Of a DNA stretch of 64,000 nucleotides, positions 1 to 12,099 are shown piece after piece (position 1 is the stretch's first letter; each line of letters opens with the position of its first letter). The DNA comes from Flectonema sp. DT1601 (Eukaryota > Euglenozoa > Diplonemea > Diplonemida > Diplonemidae), in NCBI GenBank assembly GCA_964019425.1, contig OZ025824.1:124001-188000 (forward strand), read 5' to 3'. Under the pieces are notes generated by a model. That model worked only from the letters and a program-made list of their open reading frames with translations, searched no databases and was not told the DNA's origin. The position numbers and the translations under genes were made by a program.

Positions 1-875
1 TTATTGTTAAAGGAGTGAATTAATATCAATTGGGGAACACAATGTATTATTACACGGGAGGCGCATTTTCGGTCACTTCACAAAAGGAGAGGGACGTTGG
101 ATGTTGTGATAACGAGGGGAATCCTAGCTCATAGCACGCTTGGTCTTCACAATAAATAAACAACAGAAATGAGCTTCGCGGTGTTCTCCGACAGTAAGGA
201 ACCTTTTTTATCACAAAACCACACTAATGGGAATTGCTGCCTCCATTCAACAGTGAGGACATTGCAACTTTTTCGAACGTTAGTTTGTACTTCCCAAATA
301 GAAAAAAACATTTCTATAGAAAAAGCTTTACAATGGAAGTACTTATTCCCTATTGTTAGTTGTCGGACACTGTGAAGAATATTATAATAGAAATCACCCG
401 AGGAGGTACACTCGGTAAAGAAAATCTAATACTACTCAGGAGCGATAGCACGACTATCATCGAAGTAGTTTTAGATTACATTTATATTCAACTTCTGTTC
501 ACAACAACAATCAATCAGTTCAAAAGTGTTTTTTGTCTTTTCAAAAAATATTATTTTGGTGTTTTTGTTTTTTTTTAATTTCTCAACAATGAAAAGAGAG
601 AGACATTTAAAAAAAAAATTACATGAATTAAAAAGAAGAAAAAAAAAAAGGAAAGGAAACGTAAAAGGAAAGGAGAATTAACAGAAAGTTGCAAGCCCCG
701 GGATCAATTTAACATTGCCAGCCACCTGCACTGTTAATATCAATTCAGAATATAACACGAGGTGTAATGAGGAGAAAAGCTCAATGGCGGGTAATGCCTC
801 CTCCCCCAGCCATGAGAATTGCACGAAAGTGAATAGGTGTTTTATCATTGTTCGTAATCGCTGTTTAAAACACTC

Positions 876-2039
876 TTACATGCAGTACGGGTTTCGGCAC
901 ATAGAGTTGCAGTTTTCTGGCTTTTGAAATAATAAGGAAGGTTGTGGACCTGGAGCGTAGGTGTCAACTAAGAAGTCCCACTGCTTCAATATACCATTCT
1001 TGTGTTCCATAAATCTAACTGGTGTCTGAGCTGCGTTAGGAAGAGTGTAATAATGATTGTCAAAAGCTCCCTGCTTAAACCATTCTTGAACAACTCTTCC
1101 GTTAATTGTGGTGTTTCCTAGAGCTTTGGCTGTACCATCACGAAGCCAATCCGATCTGATAGCTCCCATCTTCCCCTTCGAACACTTACAACAACCAGAT
1201 TCTGGTGAACTGATGTACGACCATCCGTCACTTGAGAAGATAACGTTACATGGCTGGCCGTATTTAACTCCTGCGATGTGCACACAGATTTCATCATCCT
1301 GACCAGCAGCGTGTTCGTAACGCTCAGCCTTGATGTCATCGTTGTAGTAGTAAAGGAACTCCCACTTTGGGTGTTTAGGAGAATCAGAAATGTCAGTCAT
1401 ATTAACCTTCACAGAGTACTCAGTCACTGAATCATTTCCTCCCCATCTCGGAAAGGTTTTGTCAGTGAACGGACCTGGAGCACCAGCAGTGTAGTGACAG
1501 CTTCCACAAGAGGCCTGCGACTTGTAGAGAGCTGTTGGGTTCTTACGCTCAGTCTGCGACACCTTCGGCATCAGAGGAATTCTCAATCCCTCGCTTATGA
1601 GGGTTTCACGAGCTTCATAAGGAATGTGATGGGCCCACATCATAACTGCTTGCGCACACTTTCCATCCCTCGTCATGTTGTAAGCCTCAGAGTGAAAGAC
1701 ACTCTCATCAGTTCCTTCATAAGAAATGAACGCTCTGTTGTCGTTACGCTTTTTGTAAATATCCATCAATGCTGATACGCTCTTCTTGTGTACCTTGTTG
1801 GTTATTTCATCTAATTCTGTGTGTGTTAAGTCCTCACAGGCAACTACCTCACCTCCGAGTTCCTTCACATTCTTGGCAACGTATTTGCTGATTGTCGGGA
1901 AAACATCGGATGGCGAACTCGCTGCAACAGCAGAATCAGAACCAGGTTTGCTGGTGTAGGCGCGAGTCAGGTCGGTTTGCTCTAAAGTCGCAGAGCAACT
2001 GACTGCTGACATACTCACCAGTAGGAGTGCGGATTTCAT
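876..2039 (-). CDS. Secreted CXXCH protein, array copy 1 (387 aa)
   Basis: The protein begins with a signal peptide (MKSALLLVSMSAVSCSA). Next comes a mostly helical domain of about 160 residues with Cys in VACED and GKCAQ, ending in CGSCH at residues 178-182. A C-terminal domain of about 200 residues follows, carrying the CCKC motif and a cysteine-rich tail. CXXCH is the covalent heme motif of c-type cytochromes, but NXT/NXS glycosylation sites (YNMT, VNMT) and the signal peptide point to the secretory pathway, where known eukaryotic cytochrome c maturation does not occur; disulfides are the alternative. The C-terminal domain recalls ependymin/LolA-like beta folds (weak inference). An AG acceptor with a pyrimidine tract ends at 2052, 12 nt before the ATG. 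This copy differs from copies 2-5 in a few residues (Q for K before EWF, N for D in the tail). I do not recognise the family. Confidence 0.92.
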   Translation of the reverse strand: MKSALLLVSMSAVSCSATLEQTDLTRAYTSKPGSDSAVAASSPSDVFPTISKYVAKNVKELGGEVVACEDLTHTELDEITNKVHKKSVSALMDIYKKRNDNRAFISYEGTDESVFHSEAYNMTRDGKCAQAVMMWAHHIPYEARETLISEGLRIPLMPKVSQTERKNPTALYKSQASCGSCHYTAGAPGPFTDKTFPRWGGNDSVTEYSVKVNMTDISDSPKHPKWEFLYYYNDDIKAERYEHAAGQDDEICVHIAGVKYGQPCNVIFSSDGWSYISSPESGCCKCSKGKMGAIRSDWLRDGTAKALGNTTINGRVVQEWFKQGAFDNHYYTLPNAAQTPVRFMEHKNGILKQWDFLVDTYAPGPQPSLLFQKPENCNSMCRNPYCM

Positions 2040-3160
2040 TTTGTAAGTAAACTGAAAATGAAATGTAACTCTTTCAGATCAAAATACTTACTCAAAGGAG
2101 TTGTGTGTCGCTGGGCCTTCTGTGAGGAGGTTGAAATACAAGTCATGTAAGCTCTGTTTGTTTACTCTAATAGATTTATTAAAGACTGAGAAGGAAACTT
2201 ATATTTACTACCGACTGCTGTCTTAATTAAACAATCAGTCTTTGAAGAGACAACGTGACTAGTCGATCTGTTTTCATATTTATGATTATTGTTAAAGGAG
2301 TGAATTAATATCAATTGGGGAACACAATGTATTATTACACGGGAGGCGCATTTTCGGTCACTTCACAAAAGGAGAGGGACGTTGGATGTTGTGATAACGA
2401 GGGGAATCCTAGCTCATAGCACGCTTGGTCTTCACAATAAATAAACAACAGAAATGAGCTTCGCGGTGTTCTCCGACAGTAAGGAACCTTTTTTATCACA
2501 AAACCACACTAATGGGAATTGCTGCCTCCATTCAACAGTGAGGACATTGCAACTTTTTCGAACGTTAGTTTGTACTTCCCAAATAGAAAAAAACATTTCT
2601 ATAGAAAAAGCTTTACAATGGAAGTACTTATTCCCTATTGTTAGTTGTCGGACACTGTGAAGAATATTATAATAGAAATCACCCGAGGAGGTACACTCGG
2701 TAAAGAAAATCTAATACTACTCAGGAGCGATAGCACGACTATCATCGAAGTAGTTTTAGATTACATTTATATTCAACTTCTGTTCACAACAACAATCAAT
2801 CAGTTCAAAAGTGTTTTTTGTCTTTTCAAAAAATATTATTTTGGTGTTTTTGTTTTTTTTTAATTTCTCAACAATGAAAAGAGAGAGACATTTAAAAAAA
2901 AAATTACATGAATTAAAAAGAAGAAAAAAAAAAAGGAAAGGAAACGTAAAAGGAAAGGAGAATTAACAGAAAGTTGCAAGCCCCGGGATCAATTTAACAT
3001 TGCCAGCCACCTGCACTGTTAATATCAATTCAGAATATAACACGAGGTGTAATGAGGAGAAAAGCTCAATGGCGGGTAATGCCTCCTCCCCCAGCCATGA
3101 GAATTGCACGAAAGTGAATAGGTGTTTTATCATTGTTCGTAATCGCTGTTTAAAACACTC

Positions 3161-4324
3161 TTACATGCAGTACGGGTTTCGGCACATAGAGTCGCAGTTT
3201 TCTGGCTTTTGAAATAATAAGGAAGGTTGTGGACCTGGAGCGTAGGTGTCAACTAAGAAGTCCCACTGCTTCAATATACCATTCTTGTGTTCCATAAATC
3301 TAACTGGTGTCTGAGCTGCGTTAGGGAGAGTGTAATAATGATTGTCAAAAGCTCCCTGCTTAAACCATTCTTTAACAACTCTTCCGTTAATTGTGGTGTT
3401 TCCTAGAGCTTTGGCTGTACCATCACGAAGCCAATCCGATCTGATAGCTCCCATCTTCCCCTTCGAACACTTACAACAACCAGATTCTGGTGAACTGATG
3501 TACGACCATCCGTCACTTGAGAAGATAACGTTACATGGCTGGCCGTATTTAACTCCTGCGATGTGCACACAGATTTCATCATCCTGACCAGCAGCGTGTT
3601 CGTAACGCTCAGCCTTGATGTCATCGTTGTAGTAGTAAAGGAACTCCCACTTTGGGTGTTTAGGAGAATCAGAAATGTCAGTCATATTAACCTTCACAGA
3701 GTACTCAGTCACTGAATCATTTCCTCCCCATCTCGGAAAGGTTTTGTCAGTGAACGGACCTGGAGCACCAGCAGTGTAGTGACAGCTTCCACAAGAGGCC
3801 TGCGACTTGTAGAGAGCTGTTGGGTTCTTACGCTCAGTCTGCGACACCTTCGGCATCAGAGGAATTCTCAACCCCTCGCTGATGAGGGTTTCACGAGCTT
3901 CATAAGGAATGTGATGGGCCCACATCATAACTGCTTGCGCACACTTTCCATCCCTCGTCATGTTGTAAGCCTCAGAGTGAAAGACACTCTCATCAGTTCC
4001 TTCATAAGAAATGAACGCTCTGTTGTCGTTACGCTTCTTGTAAATATCCATCAATGCTGATACGCTCTTCTTGTGTACCTTGTTGGTTATTTCATCTAAT
4101 TCCGTGTGTGTTAAGTCCTCACAGGCAACTACCTCACCTCCGAGTTCCTTCACATTCTTGGCAACGTATTTGCTGATCGTCGGGAAAACATCGGATGGCG
4201 AACTCGCTGCAACAGCAGAATCAGAACCAGGTTTGCTGGTGTAGGCGCGAGTCAGGTCGGTTTGCTCTAAAGTCGCAGAGCAACTGACTGCTGACATACT
4301 CACCAGTAGGAGTGCGGATTTCAT
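3161..4324 (-). CDS. Secreted CXXCH protein, array copy 2 (387 aa)
   Basis: Same architecture as copy 1: signal peptide, helical domain ending in CGSCH (codons at 3779-3793), C-terminal CCKC domain. It carries the K-EWF and D-SMC variants shared by copies 3-5, but keeps AIRSD where copies 3-5 have AVRSD, so it is intermediate between copy 1 and copies 3-5. The acceptor upstream of the start is conserved. Confidence 0.92.
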   Translation of the reverse strand: MKSALLLVSMSAVSCSATLEQTDLTRAYTSKPGSDSAVAASSPSDVFPTISKYVAKNVKELGGEVVACEDLTHTELDEITNKVHKKSVSALMDIYKKRNDNRAFISYEGTDESVFHSEAYNMTRDGKCAQAVMMWAHHIPYEARETLISEGLRIPLMPKVSQTERKNPTALYKSQASCGSCHYTAGAPGPFTDKTFPRWGGNDSVTEYSVKVNMTDISDSPKHPKWEFLYYYNDDIKAERYEHAAGQDDEICVHIAGVKYGQPCNVIFSSDGWSYISSPESGCCKCSKGKMGAIRSDWLRDGTAKALGNTTINGRVVKEWFKQGAFDNHYYTLPNAAQTPVRFMEHKNGILKQWDFLVDTYAPGPQPSLLFQKPENCDSMCRNPYCM

Positions 4325-5446
4325 TTTGTAAGTAAACTGAAAATGAAATGTAACTCTTTCAGATCAAAATACTTACTCAAAGGAGTTGTGTGTCGCTGGG
4401 CCTTCTGTGAGGAGGTTGAAATACAAGTCATGTAAGCTCTGTTTGTTTACTCTAATAGATTTATTAAAGACTGAGAAGGAAACTTATATTTACTACCGAC
4501 TGCTGTCTTAATTAAACAATCAGTCTTTGAAGAGACAACGTGACTAGTCGATCTGTTTTCATATTTATGATTATTGTTAAAGGAGTGAATTAATATCAAT
4601 TGGGGAACACAATGTATTATTACACGGGAGGCGCATTTTCAGTCACTTCACAAAAGGAGAGGGGACGTTAGATGTTGTGATAACGAGGGGAATCCTAGCT
4701 CATAGCACGCTTGGTCTTCGCAATAAATAAACAACAGAAATGAGCTTCGCGGTGTTCTCCGACAGTAAGGAACCTTTTTTATCACAAAACCACACTAATG
4801 GGAATTGCTGCCTCCATTCAACAGTGAGGACATTGCAACTTTTTCGAACGTTAGTTTGTACTTCCCAAATAGAAAAAAACATTTCTATAGAAAAAGCTTT
4901 ACAATGGAAGTACTTATTCCCTATTGTTAGTTGTCGGACACTGTGAAGAATATTATAATAGAAATCACCCGAGGAGGTACACTCGGTAAAGAAAATCTAA
5001 TACTACTCAGGAGCGATAGCACGACTATCATCGAAGTAGTTTTAGATTACATTTATATTCAACTTCTGTTCACAACAACAATCAATCAGTTCAAAAGTGT
5101 TTTTTGTCTTTTCAAAAAATATTATTTTGGTGTTTTTGTTTTTTTTTAATTTCTCAACAATGAAAAGAGAGAGACATTAAAAAAAAAAATTACATGAATT
5201 AAAAAGAAGAAAAAAAAAAAGGAAAGGAAACGTAAAAGGAAAGGAGAATTAACAGAAAGTTGCAAGCCCCGGGATCAATTTAACATTGCCAGCCACCTGC
5301 ACTGTTAATATCAATTCAGAATATAACACGAGGTGTAATGAGGAGAAAAGCTCAATGGTGGGTAATGCCTCCTCCCCCAGCCATGAGAATTGCACGAAAG
5401 TGAATAGGTGTTTTATCATTGTTCGTAATCGCTGTTTAAAACACTC

Positions 5447-6610
5447 TTACATGCAGTACGGGTTTCGGCACATAGAGTCGCAGTTTTCTGGCTTTTGAAA
5501 TAATAAGGAAGGTTGTGGACCTGGAGCGTAGGTGTCAACTAAGAAGTCCCACTGCTTCAATATACCATTCTTGTGTTCCATAAATCTAACTGGTGTCTGA
5601 GCTGCGTTAGGGAGAGTGTAATAATGATTGTCAAAAGCTCCCTGCTTAAACCATTCTTTAACAACTCTTCCGTTAATTGTGGTGTTTCCTAGAGCTTTGG
5701 CTGTACCATCACGAAGCCAATCCGATCTGACAGCTCCCATCTTCCCCTTCGAACACTTACAACAACCAGATTCTGGTGAACTGATGTACGACCATCCGTC
5801 ACTTGAGAAGATAACGTTACATGGCTGGCCGTATTTAACTCCTGCGATGTGCACACAGATTTCATCATCCTGACCAGCAGCGTGTTCGTAACGCTCAGCC
5901 TTGATGTCATCGTTGTAGTAGTAAAGGAACTCCCACTTTGGGTGTTTAGGAGAATCAGAAATGTCAGTCATATTAACCTTCACAGAGTACTCAGTCACTG
6001 AATCATTTCCTCCCCATCTCGGAAAGGTTTTGTCAGTGAACGGACCTGGAGCACCAGCAGTGTAGTGACAGCTTCCACAAGAGGCCTGCGACTTGTAGAG
6101 AGCTGTTGGGTTCTTACGCTCAGTCTGCGACACCTTCGGCATCAGAGGAATTCTCAACCCCTCGCTGATGAGGGTTTCACGAGCTTCATAAGGAATGTGA
6201 TGGGCCCACATCATAACTGCTTGCGCACACTTTCCATCCCTCGTCATGTTGTAAGCCTCAGAGTGAAAGACACTCTCATCAGTTCCTTCATAAGAAATGA
6301 ACGCTCTGTTGTCGTTACGCTTCTTGTAAATATCCATCAATGCTGATACGCTCTTCTTGTGTACCTTGTTGGTTATTTCATCTAATTCCGTGTGTGTTAA
6401 GTCCTCACAGGCAACTACCTCACCTCCGAGTTCCTTCACATTCTTGGCAACGTATTTGCTGATCGTCGGGAAAACATCGGATGGCGAACTCGCTGCAACA
6501 GCAGAATCAGAACCAGGTTTGCTGGTGTAGGCGCGAGTCAGGTCGGTTTGCTCTAAAGTCGCAGAGCAACTGACTGCTGACATACTCACCAGTAGGAGTG
6601 CGGATTTCAT
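5447..6610 (-). CDS. Secreted CXXCH protein, array copy 3 (387 aa)
   Basis: Protein sequence identical to copies 4 and 5, including AVRSD in the C-terminal domain. The CGSCH motif is encoded at 6065-6079. The spacer carries the private changes of units 3-5, such as the extra G in the GGGGACGTTAG stretch near 4661. Reading frame intact, same upstream acceptor. Confidence 0.92.
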   Translation of the reverse strand: MKSALLLVSMSAVSCSATLEQTDLTRAYTSKPGSDSAVAASSPSDVFPTISKYVAKNVKELGGEVVACEDLTHTELDEITNKVHKKSVSALMDIYKKRNDNRAFISYEGTDESVFHSEAYNMTRDGKCAQAVMMWAHHIPYEARETLISEGLRIPLMPKVSQTERKNPTALYKSQASCGSCHYTAGAPGPFTDKTFPRWGGNDSVTEYSVKVNMTDISDSPKHPKWEFLYYYNDDIKAERYEHAAGQDDEICVHIAGVKYGQPCNVIFSSDGWSYISSPESGCCKCSKGKMGAVRSDWLRDGTAKALGNTTINGRVVKEWFKQGAFDNHYYTLPNAAQTPVRFMEHKNGILKQWDFLVDTYAPGPQPSLLFQKPENCDSMCRNPYCM

Positions 6611-7732
6611 TTTGTAAGTAAACTGAAAATGAAATGTAACTCTTTCAGATCAAAATACTTACTCAAAGGAGTTGTGTGTCGCTGGGCCTTCTGTGAGGAG
6701 GTTGAAATACAAGTCATGTAAGCTCTGTTTGTTTACTCTAATAGATTTATTAAAGACTGAGAAGGAAACTTATATTTACTACCGACTGCTGTCTTAATTA
6801 AACAATCAGTCTTTGAAGAGACAACGTGACTAGTCGATCTGTTTTCATATTTATGATTATTGTTAAAGGAGTGAATTAATATCAATTGGGGAACACAATG
6901 TATTATTACACGGGAGGCGCATTTTCAGTCACTTCACAAAAGGAGAGGGGACGTTAGATGTTGTGATAACGAGGGGAATCCTAGCTCATAGCACGCTTGG
7001 TCTTCGCAATAAATAAACAACAGAAATGAGCTTCGCGGTGTTCTCCGACAGTAAGGAACCTTTTTTATCACAAAACCACACTAATGGGAATTGCTGCCTC
7101 CATTCAACAGTGAGGACATTGCAACTTTTTCGAACGTTAGTTTGTACTTCCCAAATAGAAAAAAACATTTCTATAGAAAAAGCTTTACAATGGAAGTACT
7201 TATTCCCTATTGTTAGTTGTCGGACACTGTGAAGAATATTATAATAGAAATCACCCGAGGAGGTACACTCGGTAAAGAAAATCTAATACTACTCAGGAGC
7301 GATAGCACGACTATCATCGAAGTAGTTTTAGATTACATTTATATTCAACTTCTGTTCACAACAACAATCAATCAGTTCAAAAGTGTTTTTTGTCTTTTCA
7401 AAAAATATTATTTTGGTGTTTTTGTTTTTTTTTAATTTCTCAACAATGAAAAGAGAGAGACATTAAAAAAAAAAATTACATGAATTAAAAAGAAGAAAAA
7501 AAAAAAGGAAAGGAAACGTAAAAGGAAAGGAGAATTAACAGAAAGTTGCAAGCCCCGGGATCAATTTAACATTGCCAGCCACCTGCACTGTTAATATCAA
7601 TTCAGAATATAACACGAGGTGTAATGAGGAGAAAAGCTCAATGGTGGGTAATGCCTCCTCCCCCAGCCATGAGAATTGCACGAAAGTGAATAGGTGTTTT
7701 ATCATTGTTCGTAATCGCTGTTTAAAACACTC

Positions 7733-8896
7733 TTACATGCAGTACGGGTTTCGGCACATAGAGTCGCAGTTTTCTGGCTTTTGAAATAATAAGGAAGGTT
7801 GTGGACCTGGAGCGTAGGTGTCAACTAAGAAGTCCCACTGCTTCAATATACCATTCTTGTGTTCCATAAATCTAACTGGTGTCTGAGCTGCGTTAGGGAG
7901 AGTGTAATAATGATTGTCAAAAGCTCCCTGCTTAAACCATTCTTTAACAACTCTTCCGTTAATTGTGGTGTTTCCTAGAGCTTTGGCTGTACCATCACGA
8001 AGCCAATCCGATCTGACAGCTCCCATCTTCCCCTTCGAACACTTACAACAACCAGATTCTGGTGAACTGATGTACGACCATCCGTCACTTGAGAAGATAA
8101 CGTTACATGGCTGGCCGTATTTAACTCCTGCGATGTGCACACAGATTTCATCATCCTGACCAGCAGCGTGTTCGTAACGCTCAGCCTTGATGTCATCGTT
8201 GTAGTAGTAAAGGAACTCCCACTTTGGGTGTTTAGGAGAATCAGAAATGTCAGTCATATTAACCTTCACAGAGTACTCAGTCACTGAATCATTTCCTCCC
8301 CATCTCGGAAAGGTTTTGTCAGTGAACGGACCTGGAGCACCAGCAGTGTAGTGACAGCTTCCACAAGAGGCCTGCGACTTGTAGAGAGCTGTTGGGTTCT
8401 TACGCTCAGTCTGCGACACCTTCGGCATCAGAGGAATTCTCAACCCCTCGCTGATGAGGGTTTCACGAGCTTCATAAGGAATGTGATGGGCCCACATCAT
8501 AACTGCTTGCGCACACTTTCCATCCCTCGTCATGTTGTAAGCCTCAGAGTGAAAGACACTCTCATCAGTTCCTTCATAAGAAATGAACGCTCTGTTGTCG
8601 TTACGCTTCTTGTAAATATCCATCAATGCTGATACGCTCTTCTTGTGTACCTTGTTGGTTATTTCATCTAATTCCGTGTGTGTTAAGTCCTCACAGGCAA
8701 CTACCTCACCTCCGAGTTCCTTCACATTCTTGGCAACGTATTTGCTGATCGTCGGGAAAACATCGGATGGCGAACTCGCTGCAACAGCAGAATCAGAACC
8801 AGGTTTGCTGGTGTAGGCGCGAGTCAGGTCGGTTTGCTCTAAAGTCGCAGAGCAACTGACTGCTGACATACTCACCAGTAGGAGTGCGGATTTCAT
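7733..8896 (-). CDS. Secreted CXXCH protein, array copy 4 (387 aa)
   Basis: Identical in protein sequence to copies 3 and 5, and its unit is 2286 bp like its neighbours. CGSCH is encoded at 8351-8365. Nothing distinguishes this copy from copies 3 and 5, which suggests very recent duplication or active conversion. Confidence 0.92.
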   Translation of the reverse strand: MKSALLLVSMSAVSCSATLEQTDLTRAYTSKPGSDSAVAASSPSDVFPTISKYVAKNVKELGGEVVACEDLTHTELDEITNKVHKKSVSALMDIYKKRNDNRAFISYEGTDESVFHSEAYNMTRDGKCAQAVMMWAHHIPYEARETLISEGLRIPLMPKVSQTERKNPTALYKSQASCGSCHYTAGAPGPFTDKTFPRWGGNDSVTEYSVKVNMTDISDSPKHPKWEFLYYYNDDIKAERYEHAAGQDDEICVHIAGVKYGQPCNVIFSSDGWSYISSPESGCCKCSKGKMGAVRSDWLRDGTAKALGNTTINGRVVKEWFKQGAFDNHYYTLPNAAQTPVRFMEHKNGILKQWDFLVDTYAPGPQPSLLFQKPENCDSMCRNPYCM

Positions 8897-10018
8897 TTTG
8901 TAAGTAAACTGAAAATGAAATGTAACTCTTTCAGATCAAAATACTTACTCAAAGGAGTTGTGTGTCGCTGGGCCTTCTGTGAGGAGGTTGAAATACAAGT
9001 CATGTAAGCTCTGTTTGTTTACTCTAATAGATTTATTAAAGACTGAGAAGGAAACTTATATTTACTACCGACTGCTGTCTTAATTAAACAATCAGTCTTT
9101 GAAGAGACAACGTGACTAGTCGATCTGTTTTCATATTTATGATTATTGTTAAAGGAGTGAATTAATATCAATTGGGGAACACAATGTATTATTACACGGG
9201 AGGCGCATTTTCAGTCACTTCACAAAAGGAGAGGGGACGTTAGATGTTGTGATAACGAGGGGAATCCTAGCTCATAGCACGCTTGGTCTTCGCAATAAAT
9301 AAACAACAGAAATGAGCTTCGCGGTGTTCTCCGACAGTAAGGAACCTTTTTTATCACAAAACCACACTAATGGGAATTGCTGCCTCCATTCAACAGTGAG
9401 GACATTGCAACTTTTTCGAACGTTAGTTTGTACTTCCCAAATAGAAAAAAACATTTCTATAGAAAAAGCTTTACAATGGAAGTACTTATTCCCTATTGTT
9501 AGTTGTCGGACACTGTGAAGAATATTATAATAGAAATCACCCGAGGAGGTACACTCGGTAAAGAAAATCTAATACTACTCAGGAGCGATAGCACGACTAT
9601 CATCGAAGTAGTTTTAGATTACATTTATATTCAACTTCTGTTCACAACAACAATCAATCAGTTCAAAAGTGTTTTTTGTCTTTTCAAAAAATATTATTTT
9701 GGTGTTTTTGTTTTTTTTTAATTTCTCAACAATGAAAAGAGAGAGACATTAAAAAAAAAAATTACATGAATTAAAAAGAAGAAAAAAAAAAAGGAAAGGA
9801 AACGTAAAAGGAAAGGAGAATTAACAGAAAGTTGCAAGCCCCGGGATCAATTTAACATTGCCAGCCACCTGCACTGTTAATATCAATTCAGAATATAACA
9901 CGAGGTGTAATGAGGAGAAAAGCTCAATGGTGGGTAATGCCTCCTCCCCCAGCCATGAGAATTGCACGAAAGTGAATAGGTGTTTTATCATTGTTCGTAA
10001 TCGCTGTTTAAAACACTC

Positions 10019-11182
10019 TTACATGCAGTACGGGTTTCGGCACATAGAGTCGCAGTTTTCTGGCTTTTGAAATAATAAGGAAGGTTGTGGACCTGGAGCG
10101 TAGGTGTCAACTAAGAAGTCCCACTGCTTCAATATACCATTCTTGTGTTCCATAAATCTAACTGGTGTCTGAGCTGCGTTAGGGAGAGTGTAATAATGAT
10201 TGTCAAAAGCTCCCTGCTTAAACCATTCTTTAACAACTCTTCCGTTAATTGTGGTGTTTCCTAGAGCTTTGGCTGTACCATCACGAAGCCAATCCGATCT
10301 GACAGCTCCCATCTTCCCCTTCGAACACTTACAACAACCAGATTCTGGTGAACTGATGTACGACCATCCGTCACTTGAGAAGATAACGTTACATGGCTGG
10401 CCGTATTTAACTCCTGCGATGTGCACACAGATTTCATCATCCTGACCAGCAGCGTGTTCGTAACGCTCAGCCTTGATGTCATCGTTGTAGTAGTAAAGGA
10501 ACTCCCACTTTGGGTGTTTAGGAGAATCAGAAATGTCAGTCATATTAACCTTCACAGAGTACTCAGTCACTGAATCATTTCCTCCCCATCTCGGAAAGGT
10601 TTTGTCAGTGAACGGACCTGGAGCACCAGCAGTGTAGTGACAGCTTCCACAAGAGGCCTGCGACTTGTAGAGAGCTGTTGGGTTCTTACGCTCAGTCTGC
10701 GACACCTTCGGCATCAGAGGAATTCTCAACCCCTCGCTGATGAGGGTTTCACGAGCTTCATAAGGAATGTGATGGGCCCACATCATAACTGCTTGCGCAC
10801 ACTTTCCATCCCTCGTCATGTTGTAAGCCTCAGAGTGAAAGACACTCTCATCAGTTCCTTCATAAGAAATGAACGCTCTGTTGTCGTTACGCTTCTTGTA
10901 AATATCCATCAATGCTGATACGCTCTTCTTGTGTACCTTGTTGGTTATTTCATCTAATTCCGTGTGTGTTAAGTCCTCACAGGCAACTACCTCACCTCCG
11001 AGTTCCTTCACATTCTTGGCAACGTATTTGCTGATCGTCGGGAAAACATCGGATGGCGAACTCGCTGCAACAGCAGAATCAGAACCAGGTTTGCTGGTGT
11101 AGGCGCGAGTCAGGTCGGTTTGCTCTAAAGTCGCAGAGCAACTGACTGCTGACATACTCACCAGTAGGAGTGCGGATTTCAT
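10019..11182 (-). CDS. Secreted CXXCH protein, array copy 5 (387 aa)
   Basis: Last short copy before the expanded terminal gene; protein identical to copies 3 and 4. CGSCH is encoded at 10637-10651. Its start-side flank (11183-11428) is still array-type, whereas the flank of the next gene beyond 16128 is unrelated, so the array border lies to the right of the long gene. Confidence 0.92.
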   Translation of the reverse strand: MKSALLLVSMSAVSCSATLEQTDLTRAYTSKPGSDSAVAASSPSDVFPTISKYVAKNVKELGGEVVACEDLTHTELDEITNKVHKKSVSALMDIYKKRNDNRAFISYEGTDESVFHSEAYNMTRDGKCAQAVMMWAHHIPYEARETLISEGLRIPLMPKVSQTERKNPTALYKSQASCGSCHYTAGAPGPFTDKTFPRWGGNDSVTEYSVKVNMTDISDSPKHPKWEFLYYYNDDIKAERYEHAAGQDDEICVHIAGVKYGQPCNVIFSSDGWSYISSPESGCCKCSKGKMGAVRSDWLRDGTAKALGNTTINGRVVKEWFKQGAFDNHYYTLPNAAQTPVRFMEHKNGILKQWDFLVDTYAPGPQPSLLFQKPENCDSMCRNPYCM

Positions 11183-11428
11183 TTTGTAAGTAAACTGAAA
11201 ATGAAATGTAACTCTTTCAGATCAAAATACTTACTCAAAGGAGTTGTGTGTCGCTGGGCCTTCTGTGAGGAGGTTGAAATACAAGTCATGTAAGCTCTGT
11301 TTGTTTACTCTAATAGATTTATTAAAGACTGAGAAGGAAACTTATATTTACTACCGACTGCTGTCTTAATTAAACAATCAGTCTTTGAAGAGACAACGTG
11401 ACTAGTCGATCTGTTTTCATATTTATGA

Positions 11429-12064
11429 TTATTGTTAAAGGAGTGAATTAATATCAATTGGGGAACACAATGTATTATTACACGGGAGGCGCATTTTCAG
11501 TCACTTCACAAAAGGAGAGGGACGTTGGATGTTGTGATAACGAGGGGAATCCTAGCTCATAGCACGCTTGGTCTTCGCAATAAATAAACAACAGAAATGA
11601 GCTTCGCGGTTTTCTTAGTGATATCCGACAGTAAGGATCCTTTTTATCACAAAACCACACTAATGGGAATTACTGCCTCCATTCAACAGTGAGGACATTA
11701 CAACTTTTTCGAACGTTAGTTTGTACTTCCCAAATAGAAAAAAACATTTTTACAGAAAAAGCTTTACAATGGAAGTACTTATTCCCTATTGTCAGTTTGG
11801 GACACTGTGAAGAATAATAAAATAGAAATCACCCGAGGAGGTACACTCGGTAAAGAAAATCTAATACTACTCAGGAGCGATAGCACGACTATCATTGAAG
11901 TAGTTTTGGATTACATTTATATTCAACTTTTGTTCAGTTCAAAAGTGTTTTTTGTCTTTTCAAAAAAATTTATTTTGGTGCTTTTTTTTTTTTTTTTTTT
12001 TTGTTGTTTTTTTTTTTATTTCTCAACAATGAAAAGAGAGAGACATTAAAAAAAAAATTATATG

Positions 12065-12099
<35 letters not shown>

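Larger units (their letters stand above)
1..11428 (-). repeat. Tandem array of five 2285/2286-bp gene units
   Basis: Units start at 1, 2286, 4571, 6857 and 9143, each with the same opening bases, and homology continues past 11429 into the long terminal gene. Units 1 and 2 are 2285 bp and units 3-5 are 2286 bp. Each unit holds one 387-codon minus-strand gene plus about 1.1 kb of spacer. Units 3-5 look identical wherever compared; units 1 and 2 differ at scattered single bases. The left edge of the window falls inside the array, so the true copy number is unknown. Near-identity of the spacers as well as the genes implies recent amplification or continuing gene conversion. Confidence 0.97.

Noticed and set aside
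169-578. Small plus-strand frames repeated in every array spacer
   Set aside because: They recur only because the whole unit is duplicated, one starts with TTG, and they show no protein-like features.
1494-1775. 93-codon plus-strand frames recurring at 528-bp and 2286-bp steps
   Set aside because: Antisense shadows of the CXXCH domain, kept open because the coding repeat is conserved.
1-11428. CRISPR array or mobile-element interpretation of the long tandem repeat
   Set aside because: Units are whole genes with spacers in head-to-tail order, with no transposase, terminal inverted repeats or target duplications.
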